Assembly: GCA_030704615.1 (NCBI GenBank) | Contig: CM060733.1 | Span: forward strand, 15,626,001 to 15,690,000 | Length of the DNA stretch: 64,000 nucleotides | Reading direction: 5' to 3' | Source of the DNA: Takakia lepidozioides | Lineage: Eukaryota; Streptophyta; Takakiopsida; Takakiales; Takakiaceae | Shown: piece after piece, positions 1-12,471 of the stretch | Numbering within the stretch: the stretch's first letter is position 1 | Layout of the letters: each line of letters opens with the position of its first letter | Position numbers and translations under genes: made by a program | Notes under the pieces: generated by a model | What the model saw: the letters and a program-made list of their open reading frames with translations, nothing else | Database searches by the model: none | What the model was told of the DNA's origin: nothing

Positions 1-891
1 GATCCAGTACTGCTTGGGGGTATCGGTAACTCGTGTTCGACAAGACCGAACAATTTACCTGAACCAGCGTAAGTATCTTGAAGATATCTTAAGGCGCTTT
101 GGTATGGCTGAAAGTATGCCGGTAAATACCCCGTTTGTCCCAAATTGCAAACTCTCAAAGGAGATGAGTCCTAAGAGTGCTGTAGATTTGGAGACAATGA
201 GAGATGTTCCCTATCATAGTGCACAAGCAGTGGGGGTTGTAAGCCAATATGTGACTAACCCTGGGCAACTCCATTGGGTTGCAGTAAAACGGATTTTCCG
301 TTATCTGAGAGGCACACTGGACTATGGTTTGTCATTGAGAAAAAACAATGATAATGTTCAGTTGGATCAAGTGGGTTCATATGGTATCTCAGATAGTGCT
401 TGCAAAAGCACAAAGCTATACGGCTATTGTGATGCAGATTGGACTGGTAATATTGATGACCACCACTCTACATCTGGCTATGTTTTTATACTAGCAAATG
501 GAGCTGTAAGCTGGAGCAGCAAGAAGCAATCTACAATTGTTATGTCCTCGACTGAGGCAGGATATATGGCTGCATCTCAAGCTACAAGGCAAGCATTATG
601 GTTATCATCATTTCTATCTAGTATTGGTCATCCACAGAGGGATACCATGGTCATATATGATGACAACAAGGGTGTATTGCTCTTTCAAAGAATCCAATGT
701 TTCATGCTCTCACAAAGCATATTGAGATTCATCATCATTTGGTAGGAGAGAAGACTGAAGCTCGAGTTGTCAAGCTTGTATATTGCAACACCAACAACAT
801 GGTTGCAGACATACTGACAAAAGGGCTTAGTGCTGAAAAGCTTGAACGCTTTCGAGGCTTGATGAGAGTAGTTAAGTGCTTAACTTGGTAA
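1..891 (+). mobile_element. Ty1/copia retrotransposon, 3' part of pol (RT end + RNase H), frameshifted
   Basis: The reading frame from about base 14 encodes the end of a copia reverse transcriptase followed by RNase H. Visible copia landmarks are YLEDILRRFGM, the RNase H start YGYCDADWTG, the block STSGYVF with WSSKKQ, then MSSTEAGYMA and the terminal DILTKGL. The frame breaks near 690-745: an early stop ends the first frame, and the last ~64 residues continue in another frame (697-891). The copy therefore cannot make an intact polyprotein here. The 5' part lies outside the window. A G-rich polypurine tract (about 898-906) and the LTR follow directly. Confidence 0.92.
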
Positions 892-906
892 CTTGTTGAG
901 TGGGGG

Positions 907-1276
907 TGTTGGAAATCAACTCCTGACCAAGTTACTACTACCTAGAGTGACTGTGATGACAAGTCAGGCTTCCATAATAGCAGTGCTGACAAGTCACAGG
1001 TAACAAAAGAGATAAGCCTCAGTTACCTAAAAGATAGCTAAAGTTAGCTTCAGTTATTATTACTGACTCAAGTCATTGTATTGGAGATAACTTGATAACT
1101 TAAGTAAAAGCATAGAGTTATGCTATAGTTATCTCAGCTATCTCTGGATTAGACTTTGAGTATAAATAGGGAGAGCTCGGAGGGTGGACACACAACTTGT
1201 TGTGGTCCTATGGTTGGGTGGAGTGTTCTTAGTAATCAGTTCATATTTTATCTTTATTCTCTGTCGAATTCCAACA
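907..1276 (+). repeat. 3' LTR of the copia element
   Basis: The 370-base LTR starts TGTTGG at 907, directly after the polypurine tract, and ends CCAACA at 1276, giving perfect 6-base terminal inverted repeats with TG...CA ends. A TATA box (tataaatagg) lies at 1161-1170, where the U3 promoter should be. The 5' LTR and the matching target duplication are outside the window, so age and completeness cannot be judged. Confidence 0.85.
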
Positions 1277-3187
1277 ATTCCTAGTATCATCCTATTTATT
1301 AAAGTGAGTAGGTATGTTTTGCAGAATATGGGACGGTCAGTATGTTTTAGAGTTAGTTAGTTTAACAGTGTTTTTCTTAAGAAATTTGGAAAACAGCACC
1401 GGTGGCTACAGAGTTTTTGCAAAAAAAAGCCGTACATTCTGTTCATCCACTTGAATTCATCCATCTCTGTACTTTAATCCATTTATATCATCCATATTTG
1501 GAAAATTCATCCATAGTTTATTTTTTTATTTGGAAAAATTTGGAGATTTCATCCATGGAAAAACAAGGAAATTACGACAGAATATTCTATTTCATTTTTT
1601 GAGGTCGAAATCTGGCGAAAATTCGCCACTAAAAAAAACGCTGGTTAGTTAGTGAGAGAGAGAGAAGAAAAGGAGCAAAGAAAGAAGAAGAAGAAGGGGC
1701 GCAGGAATAGGGCGGGCAGGCGGGCATAGGCCTGTCTCTCAGCCCACGCTCGCTCTGCTCATACGCCGTGCATAGCCGCGCATGGCTATGGCGCTGCGCC
1801 TGCGACCTGCTAGGTCGCTCTCTCTGCGCTCTCTCACGCTCGTGCTCGTGCATGTCGGTTGATTATGGGATTTCGTGTTTGCTCGCTGGATTTTTCCTGT
1901 CCTTTCTCTGTATCTCCATATAATATTGATGTGTCTCAGAGGGATGGTCAATAGCGGTTTTGGAATCCTTACGGTTGGTTCTTTTGTCGACGTGTCTTTC
2001 CTGTGCCCTCTTGTAGTTGTGAAGTCTTATCGCTCGTTGGTCCGCTGTCTCTGTGTGGTTTCGTGTAATGGAATGCGACCTTCGGGATTAAGGGCGCGAT
2101 GGCGGGATCCAATCCAGTCTGATTAATCTGATGTGAATTTTGCGCTCAGATCATTATGCTAATAGCAACATGCTAAGACGTGACGGGATCGAGTGAATGA
2201 GGCCATACTTTTGCTACTTTGCATGGTTCATCGCTGCACGCTGGCTTGAAGTAGAACTAAGGTTGGAAATTACTTACAGGTATTGTTCAATGCCTCATCA
2301 TGTCCAATTCATTGGTTGGATCTATGATTTTTCCACCTGTCGAATACAACCATGGTTATATCTACGTCCTTTATCGAAAAGCGGTCAATGGGGATTGTAC
2401 GCTTTTGATGAATTTGAGTGGAATTTCACCTGATCTTCCTCTTCCTCTATGAATCATGTTTAATTTGAGCTTGGACAACAGCCAATGTGATGTGATGCTG
2501 TGAGAGGATCTATGTTGGTTACCCAACGCGTAGATATGAAATACTTTGTGATCAAGTGTATTTTTACGTTTGCAGAAGGATGCCAACTATGAGCACAGCC
2601 TTTCAAAATTACAGAGCTATCTTGTGCAATGAATTTGGTTCATTTTGATATCATTAAGTTATCTGTCTCACCTTATCATGACTTTGCCAGCCTAAGAGCT
2701 GCCATGGCCATGCCAGAAGATGCAACCACTGAGTCAAGAATGACATTGCTTTCTTTTCAAAGCCACCAAGTTTCTGTCAGAAATAACGAATAGGCGCTGA
2801 TAATGGGAGTATAGTGGAAATTATAAACTGACACAATGGAAGCATACTACCATGCAAAATATTTCTCAAACTCTCACCTTGACTAAGCAACCGTGAACCT
2901 CTCACCAGGCTAGACCTTGTGTGAATTTTTGATAGGATATGACAGCACAGCTTATGCAGAAAGTCTTGACATATCCTGACTTGGGGAGCAGGCCTTTCTT
3001 TTTGGCATTTTTCAATGGGTTAATGGGGTTTGAGATTACTAACATGTGTTTTTAGGCCAAAACAGGTCCACTCTTAAAATGTGTTCAGGGAATGTATTCA
3101 GATTTGTAGTCAAAGTAGACGATTTGCAGCTAGTGAGCTTCTTGTCTCTGTAATTTGATGGTAGGGGTTGGGACAGGTGAACTAAAG
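1277..3187 (+). other. 5' flank and probable leader of the eIF2B alpha gene
   Basis: No coding region is supported here. About 1640-1860 is GA-rich, then GC- and CT-rich, as in plant transcription start regions. It is the best candidate for promoter and 5' UTR of the downstream gene, probably with a leader intron, because the start codon is 1.3 kb further on. Several short ORFs at 1875-2433 show no family pattern. AT-rich repeats of a 'tccat' word occur at 1440-1560. Confidence 0.35.
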
Positions 3188-6100
3188 ATGAAGATGAGTG
3201 ATATGGGTATCAGTGAAGGAAAAGCTGGCCTGCCTGCCACAGATTTGGCAGCAGGAGGTGTCACATTCGAGTGGTTGAGACAGGTAACATCACCAATAAT
3301 CAGCTAGCTGTACTTGCTAGTATGCACACATTTTGGTAGTGACCATGCCAATGAGTGAACTTGAAAGGGTTTTTGTGCCCAAATTTATTCCATTTTCTCA
3401 TTCATGGACTAGCCATGACTGTAGTGGTCATCATTGCCACTGCTGGTGTGAGCTGTATTCTGTAGAACTATAATTTGGCCATCTCCCGAGGATCTTTTGT
3501 TGAGCAACAACCTAATCTGCCGAGTATTCGGTTTGCAGCTTGTGCAGCTCCTAGGTATTATGTTTGCCGAACTGAAATTTTTGACTTTGTTGACATAGAG
3601 TTCTAAATGTTCTCGTTGTAGTTGGTTCACTTTGATGTAGGCTGAAGATGCGAGTCTGTATGGGGTGCCTGAGGAGTTCAATCCCATGAGTTTGCAATCA
3701 CTAGACGCCCAGGGACTTGAAGAAGGTGGGAGCCGTCGCTTCAGTGTGATAGAGGAGTTCAATTATTGGCGTAGAAAACCAGAGCTTGCGGAAGCTGTGG
3801 CAGCCATCAAGGCCTTGACAGCTGTCATCCAGCTGAGTGAGGCATCTACCATGATGGGCCTAGAAATTGAGCTCAAGAATGCTTCTGACGCCCTCAAGGT
3901 AGGTTTGCCTGATCAGAAGTAGCCTTAATTCACCTCTTGTCCTTGTTTCTTACTGTCATGCTGTATCATAGATACTGAACAGCTGACCACTATGCAAGGG
4001 ATTGGGTTATTGTAAGTATATTACAAGAGGAGGATTCTTTGGCCCCTTAGACCAGGTCTATGGCCATCCATTGAAGCCTACACTTTAGGTTACAGCTCGT
4101 CAATGGTTAATGGAATGTCTGATTTAGAGAAGCCATAATTGAAGGTCAAGTTGGGCATATGTTGGAAGGGTAAAATATGCTACCCAGGTCTTGCTGGGGG
4201 TCCTCATGTGTGCCAGTATGCTACCTAGTGTGGCTGGTTGAGGTTCGATGGTCATTTTGTTCTGTAATGGTCCAAGATAGTAGCTAGTAGATAGGGAACT
4301 TGTACCGACTGTTACAGTTCTTCAACCGCAACTGCACCTTACTGCAGTTTTAGTTGACGCTATTTTGTCATGGGTCCAAAAGGAGTTCTAACTAATCTAG
4401 CTTGTGATGCGTCCAAAGTTGTGGTCCAGAATGGTAGCTGCCAGTAAGCCACATTAAGTCAGCTCCTACTGCCTCAACTTGCAATTTGGCACCTACTGCA
4501 GTGCACTTGAACCTTTCAAGTAAATAGTGTATTCGACCCAGACTTTTGAGTCTCCTACCCGGCTTGACTGTGGGCATTGACCATTGACCTTGGGCATTTA
4601 ACCACCATTTTGTCCATAAAAAGGAATGAACTGCCACGCACCTGGGCCTTACTACTGGCTACATGTGAAGTTGCAAATTTCAGTATAAAACAAAACCTCA
4701 CAGACAACGTGCGCAGAAAGGGGGAGTAGCCTTCTTACAGGGGCAGCATGTATGGATGGTGGGGCATGGCATGGTCAGGCTGGGGATGAGACCTCTATAT
4801 CACTGTCTGCAGGCTGTGATCTTTTTATGCGTTATGTCACTCGCACGTCGGCACTGGAGTATGAGGATATTCGAGCTGGCAAGGCCCGTCTGATTGAGCG
4901 TGGGGAAAGGTTTGGCGAGATTTCTCTGAAGGTATTTGGATGGCTACTTGCTACTTGGCTACTTCCTCAATAGCTGTGAGAGGGTCATTTCCTTGACTGC
5001 TGAAAAAGTATGAGTTGGCATGACAGGCAAGGAGGACAATTGCCATGCTTGGTCAAGACTTTGTACGTGACGGGAGCACCATTCTCACACATGGCTTCTC
5101 CAGGGTGGTGCTAGCACTGCTGAAGTTGGCCGCATCTAATGGAAAACATTTCAGCGTTCTCTGTACAGGTGCATCTTCTGCCATCCTAGATTTTCCCTAG
5201 GCAAGAATGACTCTCTTTCTTCTTCCTTTTGTCTTTCTGTTAGTAAGCGCAGTGGTGGCATTCAACGACCGTGGGGAGGGAGGAGGGGATCTCAAATGGA
5301 AATGGGGTGACAAAGAGATCCCTGTAATCCCTTCCTACACATATCTTGGTGTTGAGTTTTTGTCCAACTGTAACTGGGATGCGCACATTCAAAAAGTGAT
5401 ACAATCAGCTAAACGCAAAGCCACTGCATAGGGATTAATACTGAAGTAAAAAGGACCATGCTTTGCAACGTTGTTAGGCCTGCCTTGGAGTATGCATCTG
5501 CTGTGTGGGTTGACAATTCCAACCATGCAAAATTTCTAGAATCCCCTTAAGCTCTCGACGTGATGATTTCAAGGTCAGACGGTGGGGTCAAGGGTCACCT
5601 TCATTTGCATTCTCAACGCCTGTGCCACCCTAGGATGAATTGCATGCCAAATACCAGATACCCTAAGATAATCGACGGCATTTCCTGGGAGCAAGACTGT
5701 CCTGTTAAACAGGCCCAGTCTTGGCGGGAAACGGTAGATGAGAATTTCAAGTATCTGAATATCACTCCTGATGAATTGACCCTACTGGATGAAGTTGACC
5801 TGGAGGGGGTTGTGTCCAAAGCCATGTCTGATACCCAAAGACTGTCCGATGAAAATGAAGTTAGGCATAAAACTTCCCTGAATTTGTTTCCAGTCCGTGG
5901 CATGGGCGAGGACCTTGAGGATGCTCTGAAGGGCCTACCTACCCTCGGCACTGGACTGAAGTCTAAACTCGGGCAGGAAGCCTACCTTTGGACAAGAACA
6001 GATGGAGAGAGGAAGAGGAGATTTTAACTCCCCAATGTGCGGGCAGCCTGAAGACAATATCCATATTCTAATCTCACCAGAGAGTGACCCTCTTCAGGAC

Positions 6101-7636
6101 GATCAAGAACATTGTCCCTGCTCACCAACTTCCAAAATATAGAGGCTGAGCCTAAAGCCCTGGCCCTCTGGGGGGTCTAATTGCTGGGCAGCTCACATAG
6201 AGCAAGTTGATGCTTGTGTGAAGGGCTTTCTAGAGGATATCTGGAAAACCCTTAAACTTATCAAGGTAAGTCACACTTCCGGAGTGAGCCCCTGACAAAG
6301 GTAGTTTCTGGTCCCTTTTGTTTGGCCCGAACTGGGCGTGGGGTCTATGGCCACAAGGCTATGGCAAACAACGTCTTATGAGTACGTTCTTTCTGTCTGC
6401 AGATTCCCAGTCCTAGCAGAGGCCATTGCTCAGTGGCATACCTGCATGAGGCACTCTACATTCATGCAAAACTTTGAGCTCTGAGTTGTTCTTTGGGTCT
6501 AATGTACTCTGTTGTTCTGCTTCTGTAGCTTCAGACCTCTCAGGGATGTAATAAATTTCTTTGTTTCTGGACAAGAGATGCCATCTCTGGCAGCAGCAGC
6601 GATCTCTCTCTCCATATGTCCCTCCATATCTATGATGTATTAATTGTCTTCTTCTTTTCCCTCTGGGAACTCTCAAGTGAGTACATCTGGCTGTGGTCTG
6701 GGTGGATTATGCACGAGGCGGGGGTATGAGACTGAGGTAGCACAAATTTTGTTGTTTGTCAATGATAATGATTGTGTATTCGGTGTGCAGAAGGCAGGCC
6801 AGACAGCACAGGGGCAGAGACAGCGAAGGAGCTGGTGTCAGCTGGGATTCCTGTGACTTTGATACTGGACTCAGGTGTGGCGTACATGATGGAGAAAGTG
6901 GATATGGTGCTGGTGGGTGCGGAAGGTGTGGTGGAGAGTGGGGGCATCATCAACATGCTTGGAACATACCAGGCTGCACTGGTTGCCCGTAGCATGAACA
7001 AACCTGTTTATGTTGCTGCTGAGAGCTACAAGGTACGTCTTGTGCGAAACTCTGTTACCTTGATTGTGAGAGGTTTTACCCATTTTTGCTTGTCTCCATG
7101 GGCTTGCTTGTCTCTTGAGGGCCATAGTTGTTGCATCGGGCTTGGACACGGTTGACAGAGATAGAGATGTTTGGAGGTCTGAAATTGCCTATAGGCTCCA
7201 TGTGACATAGAAAATGTGCATTCAACAGTCACCTATACAGAACATGCATGCATTTTGGACGTTCGAACATGCATAATTTTAAATCATGCATTTTGCATTG
7301 GCATTTTAGTTTAAGTTATTTATGTGGTAAATGTGCTTTTGTTGGAAGTTGAGAAAGCTCTTCTCATTGGAAATAGGGTGGGCCATCGCAGTCCCTGAAA
7401 TGTACTAACAGTGCTTATCGATCTGGCAGTTTGCACGGCTTTATCCCCTTGATCAAAGGGACCTGTCATCAGCCCCCCATCATGTGGACTTTGAAGTGCC
7501 AGTCCCTCAGTCAGTGAACGTGGAGAATTCTGCGAGGGACTACACCCCGCCCCAATATCTTACTCTGTTGTTCACAGATCTGGGAGTGTTGACCCCGTCA
7601 GCTGTGAGTGATGAGCTGATTCAGCTTTATCTTTGA
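3188..7636 (+). CDS. eIF2Balpha: Translation initiation factor eIF2B subunit alpha
   Basis: Regulatory subunit of the cytosolic guanine-nucleotide exchange factor that reloads eIF2 with GTP; eIF2B alpha/beta/delta form the core sensing phosphorylated eIF2. Six exons fit with consistent phases: 3188-3283, 3641-3898, 4779-4931, 5027-5168, 6791-7032 and 7430-7636, giving 365 residues, close to the plant family length (~380). Diagnostic stretches are SVIEEFNYWRRKPELAEAV, TMMGLEIELK, SLSAGCDLFMRYVTRTSALE, VLCTEGRPDSTGAE, VVESGGIINMLGTYQAALVA, KPVYVAAESYK, ARDYTPPQYLTLLFTDLG and the terminal DELIQLYL. All introns are GT...AG. Intron 4 (5169-6790) contains a LINE fragment. The start is the first ATG of the open stretch in exon 1; a second ATG two codons on is equally possible. 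The coding region looks intact. Confidence 0.95.
5207..6385 (+). mobile_element. LINE family A fragment inside eIF2B alpha intron 4
   Basis: Degenerate non-LTR retrotransposon in the same orientation as the host gene. The piece at 5232-5430 is the end of a reverse transcriptase domain (VVAFNDRGEG, YLGVEFLSNCNWDAHI), also found on the minus strand at 24351-24605. A connecting region at 5560-6027 and a Cys/His tail follow. The tail from about 6030 resembles 32686-33063 (MCGQ, DACVKGFLEDIWKT). The 3' end 6311-6384 is shared with four other places in the window. Multiple stops and frame changes show it is dead. Confidence 0.8.
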
Positions 7637-9176
7637 CGTCTGGGTTTTCTATATGGGGACCAAAGTACAGTGCCCCCTTGTTTACAACTTTCTATACTAG
7701 CAGCATACATTAGCAAGCTGGTATGATTGTAGATCAATTGTGATGACATGTCACTGTTTTACCTCCTAGACCAATAGGCAGGTCAAAGTTCTACATTTTG
7801 AAGCACGGATATTTCGTGGAAATCCAACAGCTTTCGCTGGGTGAAGGCTCTGCTGTGTTAAAGGATAACGCTTCAGTAAGTTTTGCAGGCGGGTAGAGTT
7901 TTTCCGATTTTATGAGGGAAGGATGCTGTATGCAATGTGGATCAACTAAAGTTGTGAAGCAAATTTCAAATTTCACTCCGTGTCAAATCTATTTGTATAA
8001 CAATGGCATCTGAGGATTCTTAACGAAAGTGCTGAACAAAACGGGTAAGGATGCACCCATGGGGTGGGGGGTCATTAGGGATCCCCCATCGAAGGGAATT
8101 TATGCAGGTACACATGACTTTGAACCTCTGCTTGGCTGATGGTTGTGGGTTCCCAGGAGCTGCTGGTCTGGCAAATTAGGCAGCACTGCACTGCCATAGA
8201 GGGGTCAAGGTGACACAGCTTAGTAGGTGGCTGCAAAACTGTGATGATTTCTGGAGGCGACTTTCTTATCATCATACATAAGTACATGGCTCAGACCTGT
8301 AAGGTCGGTTCCAGACAAAACACTAAAATGTGGCTCTAATCCACCTCTTTGTCCCTTACATAGATGCCATGTCAGCAAGAGCCACCACTAGCCAGTGGAC
8401 AAGCCTGGGGCCTTTTCAAACCAAAATGCGAAGAAGAATGGTGCAAGTGGACAAAATCAAACCATGTGTTCTCTCTCTTTCTTTGTTTAGGATGTTTTGT
8501 TGAAAGTACCGCACTCATGGAGCCTTCAGAATGAGCTCTCCCTTCAGCACTTGCTCATTAGATTTTGCTGTTCATGTGAAGGTCATGCAGGCTTTGAGAA
8601 AATTGATTTGCAAATATGTCATGCACCTGTTTAAGACAAGTCTCCATGATTCATGGCTTCACACTAGAGAGGATGGGCTGCTACAGAGCAAGATGGGAGG
8701 AGATGGAGCCATAATAAAGAGGTGGAGAGAGCCGTCAAGAGGCTTCAATAGGTTTTATCCACCGGAGAAGATTTGAAGTCCTGCATTTCAGAGGTTCCTC
8801 ACTACAGACCATGAATGTACATAGCTGTCACATCCCCGTGAAGGTCTCCTCGCAAGACTGTGAGGCCATAAATCCTGCAAGGAATGCCAGATTTTATCAT
8901 CACTAAAAAAAAGGGGGTGTACTAGCAGGGTTAATCACCAGTGACGAAAAAGTGCGTGTGGCCAATATCCATCGCACACACTCACTTTGTGTCCGGGGTA
9001 AATGTAAACTTGTTTTCCAACTATTTTCATACCAGAAATCGATCCTATAATCAGATATGAGGGATTTGAAAACTCATGGCCTGGCGGGCTTAAAATCTCA
9101 CAAACCAGTTTTGCATGTCACACAAACAAAGACGTCTCAAAATATGATTCGTTTATGGAAGGGACTGGCACTGACA
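7637..9176. other. Intergenic, no gene seen
   Basis: Between the converging eIF2B alpha and CRM genes. Short ORFs (7791-7976, 8075-8287, 8531-8776) show no family pattern or codon-like structure. The first few hundred bases are presumably the eIF2B alpha 3' UTR, and the last bases that of the CRM gene. Confidence 0.4.
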
Positions 9177-11215
9177 TCATGGACCCGTCACTGTCTGCTT
9201 CTCAACAAATTCTGCACCCATCTGCACTTCACCATTATGAGGGCTGGAAACCTCCCCTTCCTTTAAAATTGAGCTCCTAGAATTGTTCTCCCCCTTACAG
9301 ACTTCCTTGGGACTCTTGCACAGAGTATCATCCTCCTCCACCGGTGAACGTGGTTCGTCACCTCCATCATTGTCACCCTCTGTAGTTTCCCGTGTCCTGG
9401 AATTCACACCATACTTGCTCCGTGTTGAACTTGGCTCCTCCAGGGCCATGGTCTTCCCTTCATAGGCTTCCACCTCTGTGGAACTCCCACACTCACTATC
9501 AGCATCCTTGTCCTCAGTCAAACTTGGCTCTTCAGCAGCCTTGAGGGCCATGTTTGCACGCAACTCCATGAGATCCCTCTCCCATTTGCGGATGTTGTCA
9601 TCTAGGGATCCAATTGATTGCTCATGCTTGGACTTCAACAAAGCCTATTCTCACAAGCAAACAACAGTGTGTCAGTTTTGGCCGGCTGTCCACTAAACCA
9701 TTGGTCCTTTGGTAAGGAAAATGATATAACTTATAAAACCGATTCAAGAGCTTAGCACAACTTCAATAGTATGTGCTAATTAACAGTCTTTGTATATGGG
9801 AGGAAATAGGTGCTAGTGCTACCTTTCGCTTGGTGAATTTCCTAAAAACCTCGGGGATGTCATTCTCAGGTCTCTTGTAATTTCGCCCGCGGTACATTAT
9901 TATGGTCTTAGCCTGATGGATATTAACCACAACACCCCCGGTCAGCCTCTCTAGCTGCTCACCCATCCCTTTGATCCTCTCTTTTGCAAATTTGTCACAG
10001 CATAGCCGCACAGTCTCATGCTTCTTCCAGTGCATATGCATGTTCTGAATAGTGCCTCCAAAAATTCCTCGTCGCCCAATAGGCACATAGTTCTTGTTCT
10101 TGTATCCACGTCTCTTAAGTGCATGCAGCTGCTCTGGAGTGAGAATTTCAGGATCTGGATCAGCTTCAGGTAATTCTGGTACCTCATACTTCTTGAGCCG
10201 TTCTTCATGCAAAGCCCTCTTTATCTTCAGCTGCAAGAGGCTCCAAAAATCATTTATCACAAAATCGACACACACACACAGGTGATGCATTTCTACTCTG
10301 CTGCAATGGAATTACAACAAATGGGGTAGCTCAGTTACTGGCAGTGTAAAGGGATATAAGGGGCAACCGCTGCCAGTCACACAGGGGCATGTCAGCAGGG
10401 AGAATGTACTCTTAAGTCGTTGTTTGCCATAGCTTTGTGGCCATTGACCCCGCGCCCAGTTTGAGCGGAAGAGAGAGAGAGAGAGAGGTTCTAGGTACAC
10501 CTGTATAGTAATCATCCTTCCTCCAGTAACATCCCAAAGAAGGGTTTGCTGTTTAAATGGCTTACTTTGCATACTCAAATGTATCTCACATAATTCACAT
10601 GGTGAAGTATGGCAACAAACATTGACACCATGTTGCAAACCATCATACATGGGCATGCCCAGAAGTATGACTAAAGGCTCCTAATGCTGTATCTTGATCT
10701 TGTCCGTCCTTTGCTTAATTTGCTCCATAGAGGCTGCTACTTCCTTCAACACTATCTCCACAAACATCAGTTCCAAACCTGTTTATGAGTTTTTCTATGT
10801 GCTACAGAATGTGTTGCCACTGACTCTCTCATGTGACATTGCCAACATATAAATAGTCCAAGAAGATCCTGTGTATGGAAGTGGGGAAAACCTTTTCAAT
10901 TCGCCAGACAAGGGTCTCCTCTGGAGTCATACTGGTCTTCCTAGCCTCCCTCTCCATCTTCAGCTGTGTTGGATTGAGCCTAACCTCACTGGCTTTCTTC
11001 TTCTTCCTCTTCTTGGCAGCCTTCTTCATGTGGCTTTTATTACTCTTGAACCGAACGCCACCATCAACAAATGGGTGCCTGAGAGTAGAAGAGGGGAGAG
11101 GGCTCGTGTCCAACCCATACAATTTCACCCATCTCCCCAACTCCACTGTGGTCGATGTATAGTGTCTGACATGATCCAACAACTTCCGCAATGGTGGTCT
11201 GAAAGGGCTAAACAT
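9177..11215 (-). CDS. Single-CRM-domain organellar RNA-binding protein (At3g25440-like)
   Basis: CRM (YhbY-like) domain proteins bind group II introns and rRNA in chloroplasts or mitochondria. Three exons in consistent phase 0: 10892-11215, 9823-10230 and 9177-9644, giving 399 residues. Exon 1 starts at the first ATG (11213-11215) and begins MFSPFRPPLRKLLDHVRHYT, Arg-rich and without acidic residues at the very start, as expected of an organelle presequence. It continues through a Lys-rich block to MTPEETLVWRIEK. The CRM domain fills exon 2: NYVPIGRRGIFGG (the conserved G-rich loop), MHMHWKKHETVRL, GGVVVNIHQAKTIIMYRGRNY. Exon 3 is an acidic, Ser/Glu-rich tail that is probably disordered. Organelle targeting is inferred. 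The family is typically a relative of At3g25440, not the multi-CRM CRS1/CAF proteins. Confidence 0.88.
10401..10470 (-). mobile_element. LINE family A 3' end in CRM-gene intron 1
   Basis: The segment is a near-identical reverse complement of 32998-33066: the shared core reads ccattgaccccgcgcccag and then ttgagcgg. Flanking bases include a (GA)n run at 10468-10487. Only the extreme 3' end of the element is present, as expected from 5'-truncated retrotransposition. Confidence 0.7.
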
Positions 11216-12471
11216 TGGCACTGCCCGAGCGTGACTCGCAGGCCTTTCATGTCCTTCCCACGCCTGCCACCACAGGTCCTTGTCCAACCCCCCAATCAAG
11301 CTATCCACCCTTTGAGAATAACATAGACAAACAGATTCGCTCTAAGCCATCGCCTACGAGTGACTGCGCGATACAATTTTGAGCTGCGTCTCATACACCC
11401 TGATGAGTTGCAACGGTAAGACTATCTCCCGGCTACTAGAGACTATGCCCTCAAACGAACGAACAGTCAATGAGTGCACCCACTCACAACTAAACAACCA
11501 AATCATCATTCACACGTTACAAAAAGTGGGCAAAGGGAGGCAGACTGCGGAATACATATACCCCAGTCTCAGGATCGAATGTTCGGCAATCCGCCCCTCA
11601 TTGAGTTGCGCACAGCATTTCCCCCACAGCATACTCAGGCATTGTCGACCAGCGCGCCCGGGTCCACCCCCAGCTCGAGAGCCCATGTGTCTCCGTGCAT
11701 CAAGACATAAGAATGCCACTACCTAGCTCTGTAGTCCAATCTACTACCAAGCATACTGCCACCTTGAGGAATTAATACACCCATGCATGCAATGTAGGGG
11801 CAGAACGAAGACGAAGCAAGAATCTTCCCAAAATTACCATATCCGGACAATGAAGGCGGACTCTTTGGGCATCGCAAGAGCTCCAAGCCCTAACCACTTA
11901 AACCCACCCGGCCCACAAAGAAGAACTCCTCCTCTAAACTCTAAACCCTTAAACCCTACCCTACACGTTGGAAAAGGCACAGACACTGTTGGGGACGCCT
12001 TGGCCCGCCCTGTCCTTTAGTATAACTATATTTTGAAACATGCTTGGACAAATGTTAGATTTATAGACTGTGCATTGTAGTGGAGTCATATGAGAGAATG
12101 CTCAATTGCTGTTATACCTTGCTGTTATACCTTACACCCACATTCAATTCTTTGTGAACGGATGCTTGTACAACAATTTTCCATGTCTCCATATCTCGGT
12201 GAAAGCCATTGAGCTTCACCATCTGGACTCTCTTTTGTTCATTGGGAGCACAGGCGGTTGTCATCTCTGCCAAGCAGGCAACAGGTCAGGGGACGCTCAG
12301 GCTACACCAATTTGGAGGTACTGATCATATTTCACCGACTGAATCAGTTAGCAATCCTTCTGAGGTACTCTATTTCAGAAATTACTACTGACTCGCAGTG
12401 GTTTCGCGAACCCATCAAGTCAAACCTATTATGGGTTTGGGCAGTGTCCTTTGAGCCTTGTAGAGAGGGTA
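11216..12471. other. 5' leader/promoter side of the CRM gene, no further gene seen
   Basis: The minus-strand frame just upstream of 11215 stays open to about 11341 but has no ATG, so I treat it as leader. A minus-strand open stretch at 11510-11686 (start MGSRAGGGPGRAGRQ) could be an alternative first exon, but no donor/acceptor pair convinces. Nothing recognisable lies in 12000-12471. Confidence 0.35.
11900..11966 (-). promoter_or_regulatory. Telo-box and site-II promoter elements of the CRM gene
   Basis: On the plus strand, repeated 'taaaccct' words (11941-11960) read as AGGGTTTA telo-boxes toward the CRM gene, and a GGCCCA site-II core sits at 11910-11915. This pairing is established in plant promoters of translation and organelle-biogenesis genes. 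Position is about 0.7 kb upstream of the chosen ATG, leaving room for a 5' UTR that may hold an intron. The exact transcription start is not visible. Confidence 0.5.

Noticed and set aside
1875-2433. Short plus-strand ORFs as first coding exons of the eIF2B alpha gene
   Set aside because: No similarity to the family N-terminus and no splice connection; the ATG at 3188 gives a complete protein.
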